A DNA stretch of 15,990 bases, from positions 1-15,990 of the forward strand of contig CAJWER010000043.1 in NCBI GenBank assembly GCA_913030785.1, read 5' to 3'. The translations under genes were made by a program, and so were the position numbers. Shown here one piece after another: positions 1-7,187 of the stretch. Source of the stretch: an uncultured Chloroflexota bacterium. Lineage in GTDB: Bacteria > Chloroflexota > Dehalococcoidia > Lucifugimonadales > CAJWER01. Position 1 is the stretch's first letter; every line of letters begins with the position of its first letter. The notes below the pieces were generated by a model. That model had not been told where the DNA came from, did no database searches, and saw nothing but the letters and a program-made list of their open reading frames with translations.

Positions 1-471
1 CGACTGGTACCAGTCGTGCCAGCCGTGATAGCCGGAGAACAGGATGATTTCTTTCCCTGTGGCGCCTCGCGCTATCCTCGCTGCGGTCGCGCAAGCGTCG
101 CCGCCGCCTTTGGAAAACTTCACCATCTCGGCGCTGGGGATCGTCTCGATCAGTAGGTTGGCCAGCTCGACCTCTTTGGGGCTGTTCACCGTAAAGATGC
201 TGCCCCGGTCGATCTGCTCCTTCACCGCGTCATCGACCACGTCGTCGTGGTGCCCCAGAATAATGGCGCTGACGGCGTTAACCCAGTCGATGTACTCGTT
301 GCCGTCCACGTCGACGAAGCGTGACCCCTTGGCCCGATCCGCGTACACTGGGCTGACGCCCTCGGCGAAGCCACTTGCCAGCCGGCTCCTGAGCTGTGTG
401 TAGCCTGGGATGACCTTGCCGGCCTCCTTGTAAATCTCCATCGACTTCTTCACGCCCTTGTACTCGTACAT
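1..471 (-). CDS. Class-III aminotransferase, glutamate-1-semialdehyde 2,1-aminomutase type (N-terminal part)
   Basis: The first 157 residues of a PLP-dependent fold-type I enzyme run open to base 1, so the C-terminal two thirds, including the Schiff-base lysine, lie outside the window. Visible family marks are FVDVDGNEYIDW at about residues 52-63, the cofactor-phosphate region KGGGDACATAARIAR at about 121-135, and GYHGWHDWY at about 147-155, which corresponds to the YHG segment that stacks over PLP. The ATG at 471 follows GGGAG with a 7-nt gap. HemL proper usually has SGTEA where this protein has GGGDA, so it is more likely one of the many paralogous ω-aminotransferases of the family than the tetrapyrrole enzyme. 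It follows the epimerase on the same strand after 101 nt and could share its transcript. The family call is firm; the substrate is unknown. Confidence 0.88.
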   Translation of the reverse strand, partial: MYEYKGVKKSMEIYKEAGKVIPGYTQLRSRLASGFAEGVSPVYADRAKGSRFVDVDGNEYIDWVNAVSAIILGHHDDVVDDAVKEQIDRGSIFTVNSPKEVELANLLIETIPSAEMVKFSKGGGDACATAARIARGATGKEIILFSGYHGWHDWYQS

Positions 472-493
472 CGCTATCTCCCTATTAGTAGTG

Positions 494-512
494 GGGGCCC
501 GAAATTGGCCCC
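494..512 (-). other. GC-rich hairpin between epimerase and aminotransferase genes
   Basis: GGGGCC at 494-499 and GGCCCC at 507-512 form a 6-bp stem with a 7-nt loop in the 101-nt spacer between two minus-strand genes. On the minus strand the bases after it are not a T-run, so an mRNA-stabilising or processing hairpin is more likely than a terminator. No function is proven. Confidence 0.35.
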
Positions 513-572
513 GAACCGTTTCGCACTCTATCCTGCAAGGCCCAAGGTGTCAAAGAGACCCGAGAGCTTACC

Positions 573-1424
573 TCACTTCTCGCCGTGGAACGTCTTTACC
601 TGGTGCCAGCCGCCCTTGTCGTCGATCTCGTGGTCGTCAACGCTCTGCTGCGGCACCCATCCGAGGACCTCGGTGGCATGAGAGGTGTTGCGCCACTTGT
701 ACTTGTTGTTGGAGATCGCGTCGAAGATATCGTAGCGCAGGGACATTGGGGCTGCGAGGCACTTGTTTACCATCGAGACGTAGTCTTTCTGCCCCAGCCA
801 GCCGGAATAGTGGCGGCGAAGAGACGGTGCGTCCGGCTCGAGGACCGCGCCCAGCCGGATCACCAGGACGGACATGTCGGCGATGTCTGAGTAGTGGTGG
901 CCGAGGGCCTCGCAGAAGACCTTGCAAGCGCCGTAAATGCTAACGGGCCGGGTAGGCCAGGTGGAGTCGACCATCGACCAGCCCCACTGGACCTTGTCGT
1001 AGTTGCCGGAGGCCATGTAGCCATATGGCGGGTCGCATTCGTAGCCGGTCATTGTGTCGCCGGTGCTGCCGAGGACGACGCGCTTGACGCCGTTGAGCCG
1101 CGCGGCCTCATAAACGTTGCGAGTGCCGATGATGCCGGCGTTCAGGTGATCGTCCCATGAGTCCGCATCCCCGGTGTAATTGGCCATGTGGACCACCATG
1201 TCGATGCCCTCGAAGGCTGGCAGCATCGCGTCGAAGTCGGCGATATCCGCCTGCGTCCAGGGGATCGAGTCGTCCATGTCCGCGGTCTTGGTGTGGGCGA
1301 AGTCGGCGGTCTTACTGCGGTTGAGAGCACTGAAGTCGTACTTGTCCTTGAGGTGCTTTACAGTCAATCCGCCCAGCAAGCCGCTGGCCCCAGTTACGAG
1401 TACCTTCGGCTTTGAGTCTGTCAT
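573..1424 (-). CDS. NAD-dependent epimerase/dehydratase (extended SDR family)
   Basis: A 283-residue Rossmann protein. The nucleotide-binding motif GASGLLG sits at residues 12-18 behind VLVT. Asp59-Ile61 resembles the adenine-contact D(I/V) of extended SDRs, and the catalytic pair is Tyr164/Lys168 (YGACK) with a candidate Ser120 (LGST). The length fits short members of the group such as uronate dehydrogenases and small NAD epimerases. The reading frame extends upstream to 1493, but the ATG at 1424 is chosen because GGAGAAAG lies just before it and the Rossmann strand starts a few residues later. A sugar or sugar-acid oxidoreductase role is plausible beside an aminotransferase; the substrate is not readable. 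It leads the aminotransferase on the same strand. Confidence 0.85.
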   Translation of the reverse strand: MTDSKPKVLVTGASGLLGGLTVKHLKDKYDFSALNRSKTADFAHTKTADMDDSIPWTQADIADFDAMLPAFEGIDMVVHMANYTGDADSWDDHLNAGIIGTRNVYEAARLNGVKRVVLGSTGDTMTGYECDPPYGYMASGNYDKVQWGWSMVDSTWPTRPVSIYGACKVFCEALGHHYSDIADMSVLVIRLGAVLEPDAPSLRRHYSGWLGQKDYVSMVNKCLAAPMSLRYDIFDAISNNKYKWRNTSHATEVLGWVPQQSVDDHEIDDKGGWHQVKTFHGEK

Positions 1425-1524
1425 GTATTTCTTTCTCCAATTTGGTGTGGTGGCTGCGACCGCTAGGGTAGGCGCTATGGACGAGCAATTCAAGGCCCGG
1501 CGACCTGCGGCACGGGCTAATCTC

Positions 1525-1554
1525 TTGACAGGCGAAAGCGTCGCTCGCTACGAT
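1525..1554 (+). promoter_or_regulatory. Candidate σ70-type promoter (TTGACA-18-TACGAT)
   Basis: A consensus -35 (TTGACA, 1525-1530) is followed after 18 nt by TACGAT (1549-1554). It points rightwards into a stretch without a convincing plus-strand gene until 1862. It could drive the DUF2061 gene with a long leader, or a short RNA ending at the hairpin at 1705-1736. It lies on the opposite strand inside the leader of the epimerase gene. Confidence 0.4.
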
Positions 1555-1567
1555 ATTTGTTGTGCTA

Positions 1568-1585
1568 ATGAAAATGTACTTTCAT
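1568..1585. promoter_or_regulatory. Inverted repeat, possible operator (ATGAAA-N6-TTTCAT)
   Basis: ATGAAA (1568-1573) and TTTCAT (1580-1585) are perfect inverted arms with a 6-nt spacer. The repeat lies 13 nt after the -10 of the plus-strand promoter candidate and upstream of the divergent epimerase gene. Position and spacing suit a dimeric repressor, but no regulator gene is adjacent and no consensus is recognised. Confidence 0.3.
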
Positions 1586-1626
1586 CAAGAACGCGCCGTT
1601 GATTGTTGCATGCCAAACCAGGGCAT
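1585..1626 (-). CDS. Possible 13-residue leader peptide upstream of the epimerase
   Basis: The minus strand reads AGGAGG, a 7-nt gap and ATG at 1626, encoding MPWFGMQQSTARS and ending in TGA. That stop overlaps another ATG (TGATG), which opens a 6-codon frame, MKVHFH, ending at 1565. The SD is perfect, but such short frames arise often by chance. The start is about 200 nt upstream of the epimerase ATG. If real, it would be a leader or upstream ORF; composition gives no obvious attenuation signal. Confidence 0.22.
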   Translation of the reverse strand: MPWFGMQQSTARS

Positions 1627-1704
1627 CGAGATACCTCCTGGCCTTCTCGTCGCACGTAGGCGCGTGCGAGTGTAGACCGCCAGCAGACACACCACTCGAA
1701 TCTT

Positions 1705-1740
1705 AGCCCTCCGAGAGCAGACCGCTTCGGGGGGCTTTTC
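1705..1740 (+). terminator. Terminator-like hairpin
   Basis: AGCCCTCCG (1705-1713) pairs with CGGGGGGCT (1728-1736) over 9 bp, including one G-U pair. The 14-nt loop is followed by TTTT ending at 1739 and, 9 nt later, TTTTT. It is read on the plus strand about 150 nt downstream of the promoter candidate at 1525-1554, so the two may bound a small untranslated RNA or act as an attenuator ahead of the DUF2061 gene. Confidence 0.45.
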
Positions 1741-1861
1741 CCGTGGGTATTTTTCTTGATGTCGCGCGCTGCACGGATTAACAACGGAAGGCCCCGAGGA
1801 CCATCATCAGATGTCTGGATGACCGGCGGAGTCCAACTCCAGAAAAATATGCGAGAGGTAT

Positions 1862-2074
1862 TTGATCAAAATAGAAGAGCAGCGGAAGAGAAGTATCGTC
1901 AAGGCCATCAGCTGGCGCCTCACCGCCACGGCTGCGACTATGTCAATCGTGTACATGTTCACGGGCGAGCTGGCTTTGATCGTCGGTGTAGGAGCGATCG
2001 GAATCAGCTCGAAGATGGCGCTGTATTACGGCCACGAGCGGCTGTGGTCGCAGATGTCCTGGGGGAGAGGGTAG
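1862..2074 (+). CDS. DUF2061 family small membrane protein
   Basis: This 70-residue protein matches the DUF2061 pattern. A basic N-terminus (RKRSIVKAISWRLTA, about 8-22) is followed by two hydrophobic segments (about 21-36 and 37-55) and the C-terminal signature KMALYYGHERLW (51-62). Members are predicted inner-membrane proteins of unknown function, sometimes found near sulfate-assimilation genes; nothing here supports that link. The start is TTG at 1862, with GAGAGG only 3 nt upstream. This tight spacing makes the start less certain, but no other start exists in frame and the conserved region begins at once. The stop is TAG. It stands alone, 253 nt before the next gene. Confidence 0.85.
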   Translation: MIKIEEQRKRSIVKAISWRLTATAATMSIVYMFTGELALIVGVGAIGISSKMALYYGHERLWSQMSWGRG

Positions 2075-2327
2075 ATCGGACTGTCATCTTCATAGCCGGC
2101 TCGATAGCAGCCGATCCCGAATTGCACAGGTCCAAACCGGCAGTCGTGCTGGCCTACTTAGTGTGCCTACTTTCCATAACCTCCATGCGCGGAGAAGGGC
2201 GATCGACTCAATCGATAAGGGTACGCTCGCGGTCTTCCAAGGTATGATGCAGTCGACTGTGAACAATCGATTGGAACGTCCGATGTCCGCCGACATGCCT
2301 TCAGGGTGGACATCGGGAGAGGAAGAT
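2075..2327 (+). other. Intergenic region before the FAD oxidoreductase
   Basis: The 253 nt hold no convincing gene. The FAD gene's frame is open back to 2163, but that extension has no Rossmann or signal-peptide character. A perfect 10-bp palindrome, CAGTCGACTG, occurs at 2250-2259. No clear -35/-10 pair was found. Confidence 0.5.
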
Positions 2328-3464
2328 ATGACCGGAGACAACGCGGAGGTAGTAATCATCGGTGCGGGGCTGGTTGGCGCGACCACCGCCTACTTCCTCG
2401 CCCGGCAAGGGATCAAGAGCGTGGTCGTAGAGCGGGACGCTATTGGCAGTCATGCCTCCGGGTTCTCCTATGCGGCCCTCGGCACCTATGACGAAGCTGG
2501 CATGACCGGCACCCACTTCGATGTGGCCTCCCACGGCATGCGTCTTCACGCCGAGCTGGCGGATGCCCTTCTGGAGGAGACCGGCGTCAACGTTGAGTTT
2601 CGCAAGCGTCCGTCCCTGGTGCTGGCTTTCGACGAAGAAGAGGCCGATGCGGCCAGGAATCCGCAAGGCTTTGATCTGGACCGTCGATCTTGGGAAGACA
2701 AGCAGGGATACTCGATGCGCTGGCTCGATCGGGATGAGACGCTGCGTATCGAGCCGAGGGTAGGACCGGAGGCCGTCGGAGCCGCCTACACCGAGGGCAC
2801 GACTGACGTCAACGCCTATCGGCTCACTCTGGCGCTGGCAATGGCTGCCGAGAAGCGCGGCGCCGTCATGCGCCAGGGGAGCGTCACCGGACTCGTGCGT
2901 GAGGGCGGTCGAGTGCGAGGGCTGCTCGTCGATGGGACCGAGCTGAGCTGCGATAAGGTGGTCGTGGCGATGGGGCCGTGGAGTCAGGGCGCATCTGACT
3001 GGCTTGGCATACCCATCCAGATGCAGCCATGGAAGGGTCAGATCCTGCGGCTGCGCCTGCCCGGTCCGCCGATTCGCACCTCCGTGGCCGGCGGCGATCA
3101 CTTTGCCTCTACCAAGCCTGATGGTTTGACATGGGTAGGCCCCACCTTCGAGGACGCCGGGCTCGACGAGAGCATCACGGACGAGGGCAGGAACGAGATC
3201 ATGTCCGCCGTCCTCAGGAACATCCCGTCGCTGGCAGAAGGCGATCTCGTACTCCAGACCGCCTGCATCCGCCCACTGTCGGCAGACCGCAAATTGGTGC
3301 TGGGCAAGGCCCCTGGCCTCGAAGGCGCATACGTCGCCACCGGGGGAGGCCGCCTGGGCCTCATGATGGGCCCCGCAATGGCATGGCTAATGGCCGAACT
3401 GATAGCAAACGACACCACCAGCATTTCCCTAGCCGAGTTCGACCCGGGCCGTTTCACAGTATGA
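2328..3464 (+). CDS. FAD-dependent oxidoreductase, DAO family (glycine oxidase/sarcosine oxidase-like)
   Basis: A 378-residue flavoprotein. The N-terminal βαβ motif VVIIGAGLVGATTAYFLA (8-25) carries GAGLVG at 12-17, and Glu35 (VVVERD) would bind the FAD ribose. The C-terminal VATGGGRLGLMMGPA is the usual FAD-closing segment of the DAO family (PF01266). Family members oxidise the C-N bond of glycine, sarcosine, D-amino acids or other secondary amines to imines. The ATG at 2328 is preferred because GGGAGAGGAAG lies immediately upstream, although the frame is open to 2163. There is no signal peptide, so it is cytoplasmic. A hairpin repeat follows about 50 nt after the stop and may terminate it. 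The exact amine substrate cannot be assigned. Confidence 0.88.
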   Translation: MTGDNAEVVIIGAGLVGATTAYFLARQGIKSVVVERDAIGSHASGFSYAALGTYDEAGMTGTHFDVASHGMRLHAELADALLEETGVNVEFRKRPSLVLAFDEEEADAARNPQGFDLDRRSWEDKQGYSMRWLDRDETLRIEPRVGPEAVGAAYTEGTTDVNAYRLTLALAMAAEKRGAVMRQGSVTGLVREGGRVRGLLVDGTELSCDKVVVAMGPWSQGASDWLGIPIQMQPWKGQILRLRLPGPPIRTSVAGGDHFASTKPDGLTWVGPTFEDAGLDESITDEGRNEIMSAVLRNIPSLAEGDLVLQTACIRPLSADRKLVLGKAPGLEGAYVATGGGRLGLMMGPAMAWLMAELIANDTTSISLAEFDPGRFTV

Positions 3465-3515
3465 GGCGAAGTCGATATAGTCGATCTTGTGTCGTATGTG
3501 TCGCAATCGGTTCTA

Positions 3516-3596
3516 AAGAGGGTGTGCAGAGGGGCGCAGCCCCTTTGCCGGGTGTGTGAGGGTGCCCCTCACAAGATATTCCTTTTTTCTTTTTTG
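3516..3596 (+). repeat. Double-hairpin dispersed repeat, copy 1 (terminator-like)
   Basis: Hairpin A is GGGGC-GCA-GCCCC (3531-3543). Hairpin B is TGTGAGGG-TGC-CCCTCACA (3555-3573), a perfect 8-bp stem. Runs of T follow at 3583-3588 and 3590-3595. It lies in sense about 50 nt after the FAD oxidoreductase stop. It shares the core GGTGTGCAGA, the GGAGCCC-like arm and the second stem with copies at 5490 and 10905. Confidence 0.8.
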
Positions 3597-3664
3597 TCTT
3601 TGGGGGGTGGGGAAGTAGACAGGGAGACTTTTTGCCGCAGCCGGCCACACCTGAGTTCCCTCAA

Positions 3665-3943
3665 ATGAACGAATTAATAAAATTCGAAGAGCGCCTCATA
3701 GGCGACGGCTACAAATACACTATCGGCGTCTCCGCGGTAGACCTGACAGGCACAGGTTCCCTGGACCTGGTGAGCACCGATACCGACGTCGGACTCTACT
3801 AGTATGAGAACGACGGCAACGGCAACTTTACGAAACACGTCGTCCACGAACGCTCCAACGAGTGGCTAGAGCGCCACGCCACCGCGACGCGCCATGTGCA
3901 AAGCCAGGTACGTGGGTCGGCGCGGCGGCCTTGTGCCCACTAA
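3665..3943 (+). pseudogene. FG-GAP/VCBS repeat protein fragment with in-frame TAG
   Basis: One frame reads AVDLTGTGSLDLVSTDTDVGLY, a TAG at 3800-3802, then YENDGNGNFTKHVVHE, and ends at TAA 3941-3943. FG-GAP/VCBS repeats have the pattern D-x-(D/T)-G-x-G-x-x-D followed by xxWYENDGxGxF, so the TAG replaces the expected Trp codon, a single-base change from TGG. The fragment begins at an ATG without an SD and covers only about one repeat of a family whose members are usually several hundred residues. TAG ends intact genes here (DUF2061, cupin, permease), so it is a true stop. It is therefore best read as a decaying remnant of a β-propeller secreted protein; after about residue 72 the similarity fades. 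Confidence 0.7.
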
Positions 3944-4067
3944 CGTTGCTGCCATCGGACACAGCCTCGGCCAAGCGAATTTGCCCGTCTCCCTTCACCC
4001 TTGTTAAGGTGTACCGCATCCGGTCACCGTGGAACTGCGCCGGAGAATTCTAGGGGGTGACTGGGCC

Positions 4068-5534
4068 TTGAACGAAAAAATCTGCTATTCATCCGCAACC
4101 GAGTTGGCGGAGCGCATCCGCACCAGGGACCTCTCACCGGTCGAAGTAGTACGCGCCCATCTCGAGCGCATCGATGCCGTGAACCCCGCCCTCAATGCCA
4201 TCGTGACGCCCGCGGAGGACGCTCTGGACCGTGCCAAAGAGGCGGAGGTGGCGCTGGCGAGAGGAGATGCTGTGGGGCCTCTGCACGGGGTGCCCTTCAC
4301 GGCCAAAGACTCTTTGGATATCGCAGGCATGCGCACCACTCGCGGTTCGCGCCTGTTCTCCGACCATGTGCCCGACGCCGACGCGGTGGCGGCCGCACGG
4401 CTCAAGGACGCGGGCGCCATTTTCATGGGCCACACCAACGTGCCCGAGTTCGTCTTTTGGTTTGAGACGGACAACGAGGTCTTTGGACGCACGCAGAACC
4501 CCTGGAACCTGGACCGCACCCCCGGAGGTTCCAGCGGAGGGGAAGCGGCGGCCATAGCAGCGGGACTCTCGCCCCTCGGGATTGGGAGCGACGTGGGATG
4601 CTCGATCAGGTTGCCGGCGTCATACTGCGGCATTGTCGGCCTGAAGCCCACCCAGGGCCGCGTCCCGCTGACCGGGCACTGGCCCGAGGCACTATTGCGG
4701 TACATGCACGTGGGACCGATGGCCCGCACGGTTGGTGACATCGCAATGGCGCTCTCGATAATGTCAGGCCCGGACGGGCTGGACCCGTACGCGGTTCCAA
4801 TCCCGGTAGAGAGGTTCGAGGACATCGATGGACCACCCCTGGGTCTGCGCGTGGGCTTTTGCACCGAAGGGCCCTTCGGACCAGTGGCCGCTGAGGTGCA
4901 GGACGCTGTGGCAGTGGCCGCATTGGCACTATCGGGGCTCGGCTGCACCGTGGAGCCGGTCTCCCTCGACGCCTGGGAAGAGCTGTCGGGGCAGGACATT
5001 TCGCTAACGATCTACAGCGCTGAGGTGACCCATTATCTGGAGCCCCTCATTGAGGGTCGAGAGGACCAGCTCTCGCCCGCGATCCGCGCCAGACTCAGCG
5101 GTCCTGGACCCACGGCTCGCGAGTACCAGCAGGCGCTTGCGGACTGCGAACGATTGCGTGCCGAGGTTGCCCGATACTTCACGGAGTACGACCTGCTGCT
5201 CTGCCCGATGGGCGTCGTTCCAGCTCATTGCCACAGGGTAGGGGAGCTGGACGTAGACGGAGAGCTTGTGCCGCCGCGGAATGCGTTGCGGGCCGCGGTG
5301 CCCTTTGATCTGACTGGCTCTCCTGCCATATCGATCCCCTTCGGCTGGAGTTCGGAGGGGCTGCCCATCGGTGTGCAGATAGTTGGCCGACACTTCGACG
5401 AGCGGTCCATCCTGAGGGCTGCTGCGGCGCTGGAGACCTCAAAGGGCGATGCGATGCGTCCGCCGTTGGGGCAATGGGTAGGGTTGTCGGAAAGGGGTGT
5501 GCAGAAGGGCGGAGCCCCTGTACTGGGAGTCTGA
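4068..5534 (+). CDS. Amidase-signature family hydrolase
   Basis: A 488-residue serine hydrolase. The Ser-cisSer-Lys triad is Lys80 (PFTAKDSLD), Ser155 (GGSSGGEAAA) and Ser179 (GSDVGCSIRLPA). The 24-residue spacing between serines and the YCGIVGLKPTQGRVP tail are diagnostic. The usual GGS before the nucleophile is GCS (Cys178). Numbering resembles GatA, but no gatB or gatC is nearby, so it probably hydrolyses small amides or nitrile-derived amides. A GTG at 4029 is in frame, but TTG at 4068 is preferred because GGGGGTGA lies 7 nt upstream and the family N-terminus starts there. The last codons (VQKGGAPVLGV-stop) come from a dispersed hairpin repeat, so the C-terminus is about 14 residues longer than expected, and the TGA lies inside the hairpin stem. 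Confidence 0.92.
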   Translation: MNEKICYSSATELAERIRTRDLSPVEVVRAHLERIDAVNPALNAIVTPAEDALDRAKEAEVALARGDAVGPLHGVPFTAKDSLDIAGMRTTRGSRLFSDHVPDADAVAAARLKDAGAIFMGHTNVPEFVFWFETDNEVFGRTQNPWNLDRTPGGSSGGEAAAIAAGLSPLGIGSDVGCSIRLPASYCGIVGLKPTQGRVPLTGHWPEALLRYMHVGPMARTVGDIAMALSIMSGPDGLDPYAVPIPVERFEDIDGPPLGLRVGFCTEGPFGPVAAEVQDAVAVAALALSGLGCTVEPVSLDAWEELSGQDISLTIYSAEVTHYLEPLIEGREDQLSPAIRARLSGPGPTAREYQQALADCERLRAEVARYFTEYDLLLCPMGVVPAHCHRVGELDVDGELVPPRNALRAAVPFDLTGSPAISIPFGWSSEGLPIGVQIVGRHFDERSILRAAAALETSKGDAMRPPLGQWVGLSERGVQKGGAPVLGV

Positions 5535-5561
5535 GGGTGTCCCTCAGACAATCTTTTTTTC
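5490..5561 (+). repeat. Double-hairpin dispersed repeat, copy 2 (overlaps amidase 3' end)
   Basis: Hairpin A is GGGC-GGA-GCCC (5507-5517). Hairpin B is GTCTGAGGG-TGT-CCCTCAGAC (5529-5549), a perfect 9-bp stem, followed by seven T at 5554-5560. The amidase stop codon (5532-5534) sits in the left arm of hairpin B. Compared with copy 1, a G-C pair in the stem has become C-G on both arms, a compensatory change. Confidence 0.8.
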
Positions 5562-5640
5562 AACTCTTATTGTCTGACGACGGGATGGGGGCCTGGGACT
5601 TCTCCCATTGAGATTATCCAGCGCCTCATGAGAAGTCATC

Positions 5641-6657
5641 CTAATTAAGCCGTATCCTCGGATCGAGGATGCCAAGCAAGATGTCTGAGAGCAGCGTCCC
5701 GATGACCGTCAGGGTGCCCAACAGCAGCACGATCGTGGCGGAGACGAATAGGTCCTCGGACTCCAGCGCTTGTAACAGGAGCGGCCCCTCGGTGGGCAGG
5801 CTGAGCACCACGGACACGATGACGCTGCCCGACATTAATGTAGGCAGCAGGTAGCCCAGTGTACTGACCAACGGGTTGAGCGCCAGCCTCACCGGGTACT
5901 TCAGTATCAGCTTCCACTCGGGGAGCCCCTTTGCCCGCGCTGTGGTCACGTACGGCTTGTTCAGTTCGTCCAGCAGGTTGGCCCTCATTACGCGAATCAG
6001 GGCGGCCGTTCCCGCGGTGCCGACCACGAAGGAGGCGATCCAGAGGTGGGAGAGCAGGTCTTTGACCCGTCCCCAGCTCCAGGGCGCCTCGATGTACTCG
6101 TTGGAAAATAAGCCGCCAATGCCCGCGTCGGGGAAGTAGACGAACATGATCCACATGAGCCACAGGGCCAGCAGGAAGTCGGGGACCGCAAGACCCATGA
6201 ACCCAAGGAAAGTGAACGTGTAGTCCTCGATGCTGTGCTGTCGGACTGCCGAGTAGATGCCGATGGGAATGGAGATGCCCCAGGCGAACAGGGCGGTCGT
6301 GCCGGCCAGGATGACAGTCATCAATAATCGTTCAGTGACCAGCTCGGCAACCGGTTTCTGGAACTCCAGGGACTGGCCGAAGTCCAGCCGGACCATGTTC
6401 CAGGCCCATTTGGCGTACTGAATGTGGATTGGCTTGTCCAGGCCGTGCTGGGCACGGAGCGTGCGGGCTATGGTTTCTGAGAATACGCCGCCGGTCGCAC
6501 CGCCTCCGCCGGGGGAGCCGCTGCCTTCGAGCAGGGCAGTGACGTAGGTGTCGATGTAGTCGCCGGGTGGGAGCTGGATCACGATGAAGGCGATGATCGA
6601 CAGGGCCCATACGGTGAGGAGTGCCAGCATTGTGCGCCGGACGATGAAGTTTAGCAT
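5641..6657 (-). CDS. ABC transporter permease, DppB/OppB type
   Basis: A 338-residue integral membrane protein. It has the family's N-terminal helix (about 9-29), a periplasmic region to about 105, then hydrophobic segments at about 111-137, 147-175, 203-225, 260-286 and 305-330. The EAA loop, VTTARAKGLPEWKLILKYP, lies at about 237-255 and would contact the ATPase. It belongs to oligopeptide/dipeptide/nickel importers, which need a second permease (DppC type), two ATPases and a binding protein. None of these is next to it: both flanking genes are on the opposite strand. A Gly-rich insert (about 45-57) lies in the periplasmic loop. The ATG at 6657 is preceded at some distance by AAAGGA. It may be a solitary leftover, or its partners may be elsewhere. 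Confidence 0.9.
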   Translation of the reverse strand: MLNFIVRRTMLALLTVWALSIIAFIVIQLPPGDYIDTYVTALLEGSGSPGGGGATGGVFSETIARTLRAQHGLDKPIHIQYAKWAWNMVRLDFGQSLEFQKPVAELVTERLLMTVILAGTTALFAWGISIPIGIYSAVRQHSIEDYTFTFLGFMGLAVPDFLLALWLMWIMFVYFPDAGIGGLFSNEYIEAPWSWGRVKDLLSHLWIASFVVGTAGTAALIRVMRANLLDELNKPYVTTARAKGLPEWKLILKYPVRLALNPLVSTLGYLLPTLMSGSVIVSVVLSLPTEGPLLLQALESEDLFVSATIVLLLGTLTVIGTLLSDILLGILDPRIRLN

Positions 6658-6815
6658 TGGTGAGCATTCCTTTCTGACCGAGCTTCAAGCCAGGAAGGCG
6701 AGTGCCGCAGCAGGGGTCGTGGATGGTTTATGGCAGCCCATCCAGTCCAAGCGTTCGCGGCGCCAGTGTATCATGACGCCGCTGACCGATCCTTTCTCGA
6801 TCCAGGAGCATACCG

Positions 6816-7187
6816 ATGGAACCACTGAAACTTGTTGCCTCAGGAGACATGGCGGGGGCGGGCGGGACGCCGGGAATGGTCCGGGCACAGGCCTTTTCCG
6901 GTGACGGGATATGGACAGGCACGGTCCGCGTGGCGCCTGGCACGGCCTCTGGCTGGCACCACCATGGCGACTACGAGACGTACGCCTACATCGTAGAGGG
7001 CCTGGCTCGTTTCGAATTCGGCCCCGGTGGGGACGACTGCGTTGAGGGCGGGGCGGGCGACTTCGTCCACATCCCTGCCCACACTGTGCACCGTGAGACC
7101 AATCCGGGCACCACGGAATCGGCGGTGGTGCTGTTTCGAGTAGGCGCCGGTGCGCCGGTCTTCAACGTCGATGGACCTGATCGGTAG
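6816..7187 (+). CDS. Small single-domain cupin
   Basis: This 123-residue β-barrel protein has both cupin motifs. Motif 1 is G42-x5-H48-x-H50-x3-E54-x6-G62, and motif 2 is GDFVHIPAHTVHRETN (81-96) with His92 as the fourth metal ligand. All four ligands of a mononuclear metal site are kept, so it may be an isomerase, dioxygenase or small-molecule sensor; single-domain cupins cannot be assigned further from sequence. The ATG at 6816 follows AGGAG with a 7-nt gap. It is transcribed divergently from the permease (158-nt gap) and ends 98 nt before a lower-GC patch. Confidence 0.88.
   Translation: MEPLKLVASGDMAGAGGTPGMVRAQAFSGDGIWTGTVRVAPGTASGWHHHGDYETYAYIVEGLARFEFGPGGDDCVEGGAGDFVHIPAHTVHRETNPGTTESAVVLFRVGAGAPVFNVDGPDR

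Noticed and set aside
1548..1784. 78-codon minus-strand frame upstream of the epimerase
   Set aside because: It has no SD or recognisable domain, and it overlaps the terminator-like hairpin and inverted repeat.
1756..2247. 163-codon plus-strand frame over the DUF2061 gene
   Set aside because: The DUF2061 signature is in the other frame; this one is His/Arg-rich and unlike a protein family.
2301..3101. 266-codon minus-strand open frame inside the FAD oxidoreductase
   Set aside because: It is antisense to a gene with clear DAO motifs and shows no domain character; GC-rich third positions create such shadows.
3800..3802. TAG as a recoded (Trp or pyrrolysine) codon in the FG-GAP fragment
   Set aside because: DUF2061, cupin, permease and exonuclease genes all end in TAG, and the fragment is far too short for the family, so decay is simpler.
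4085..4999. 304-codon minus-strand open frame inside the amidase
   Set aside because: It is a Ser/Pro/Arg-rich shadow of the amidase, whose triad and motifs are unambiguous.
4068..5534. GatA subunit of the Glu-tRNA amidotransferase
   Set aside because: Triad numbering is close, but no gatB or gatC is present and the nucleophile motif is GCS instead of GGS; the general amidase call is safer.
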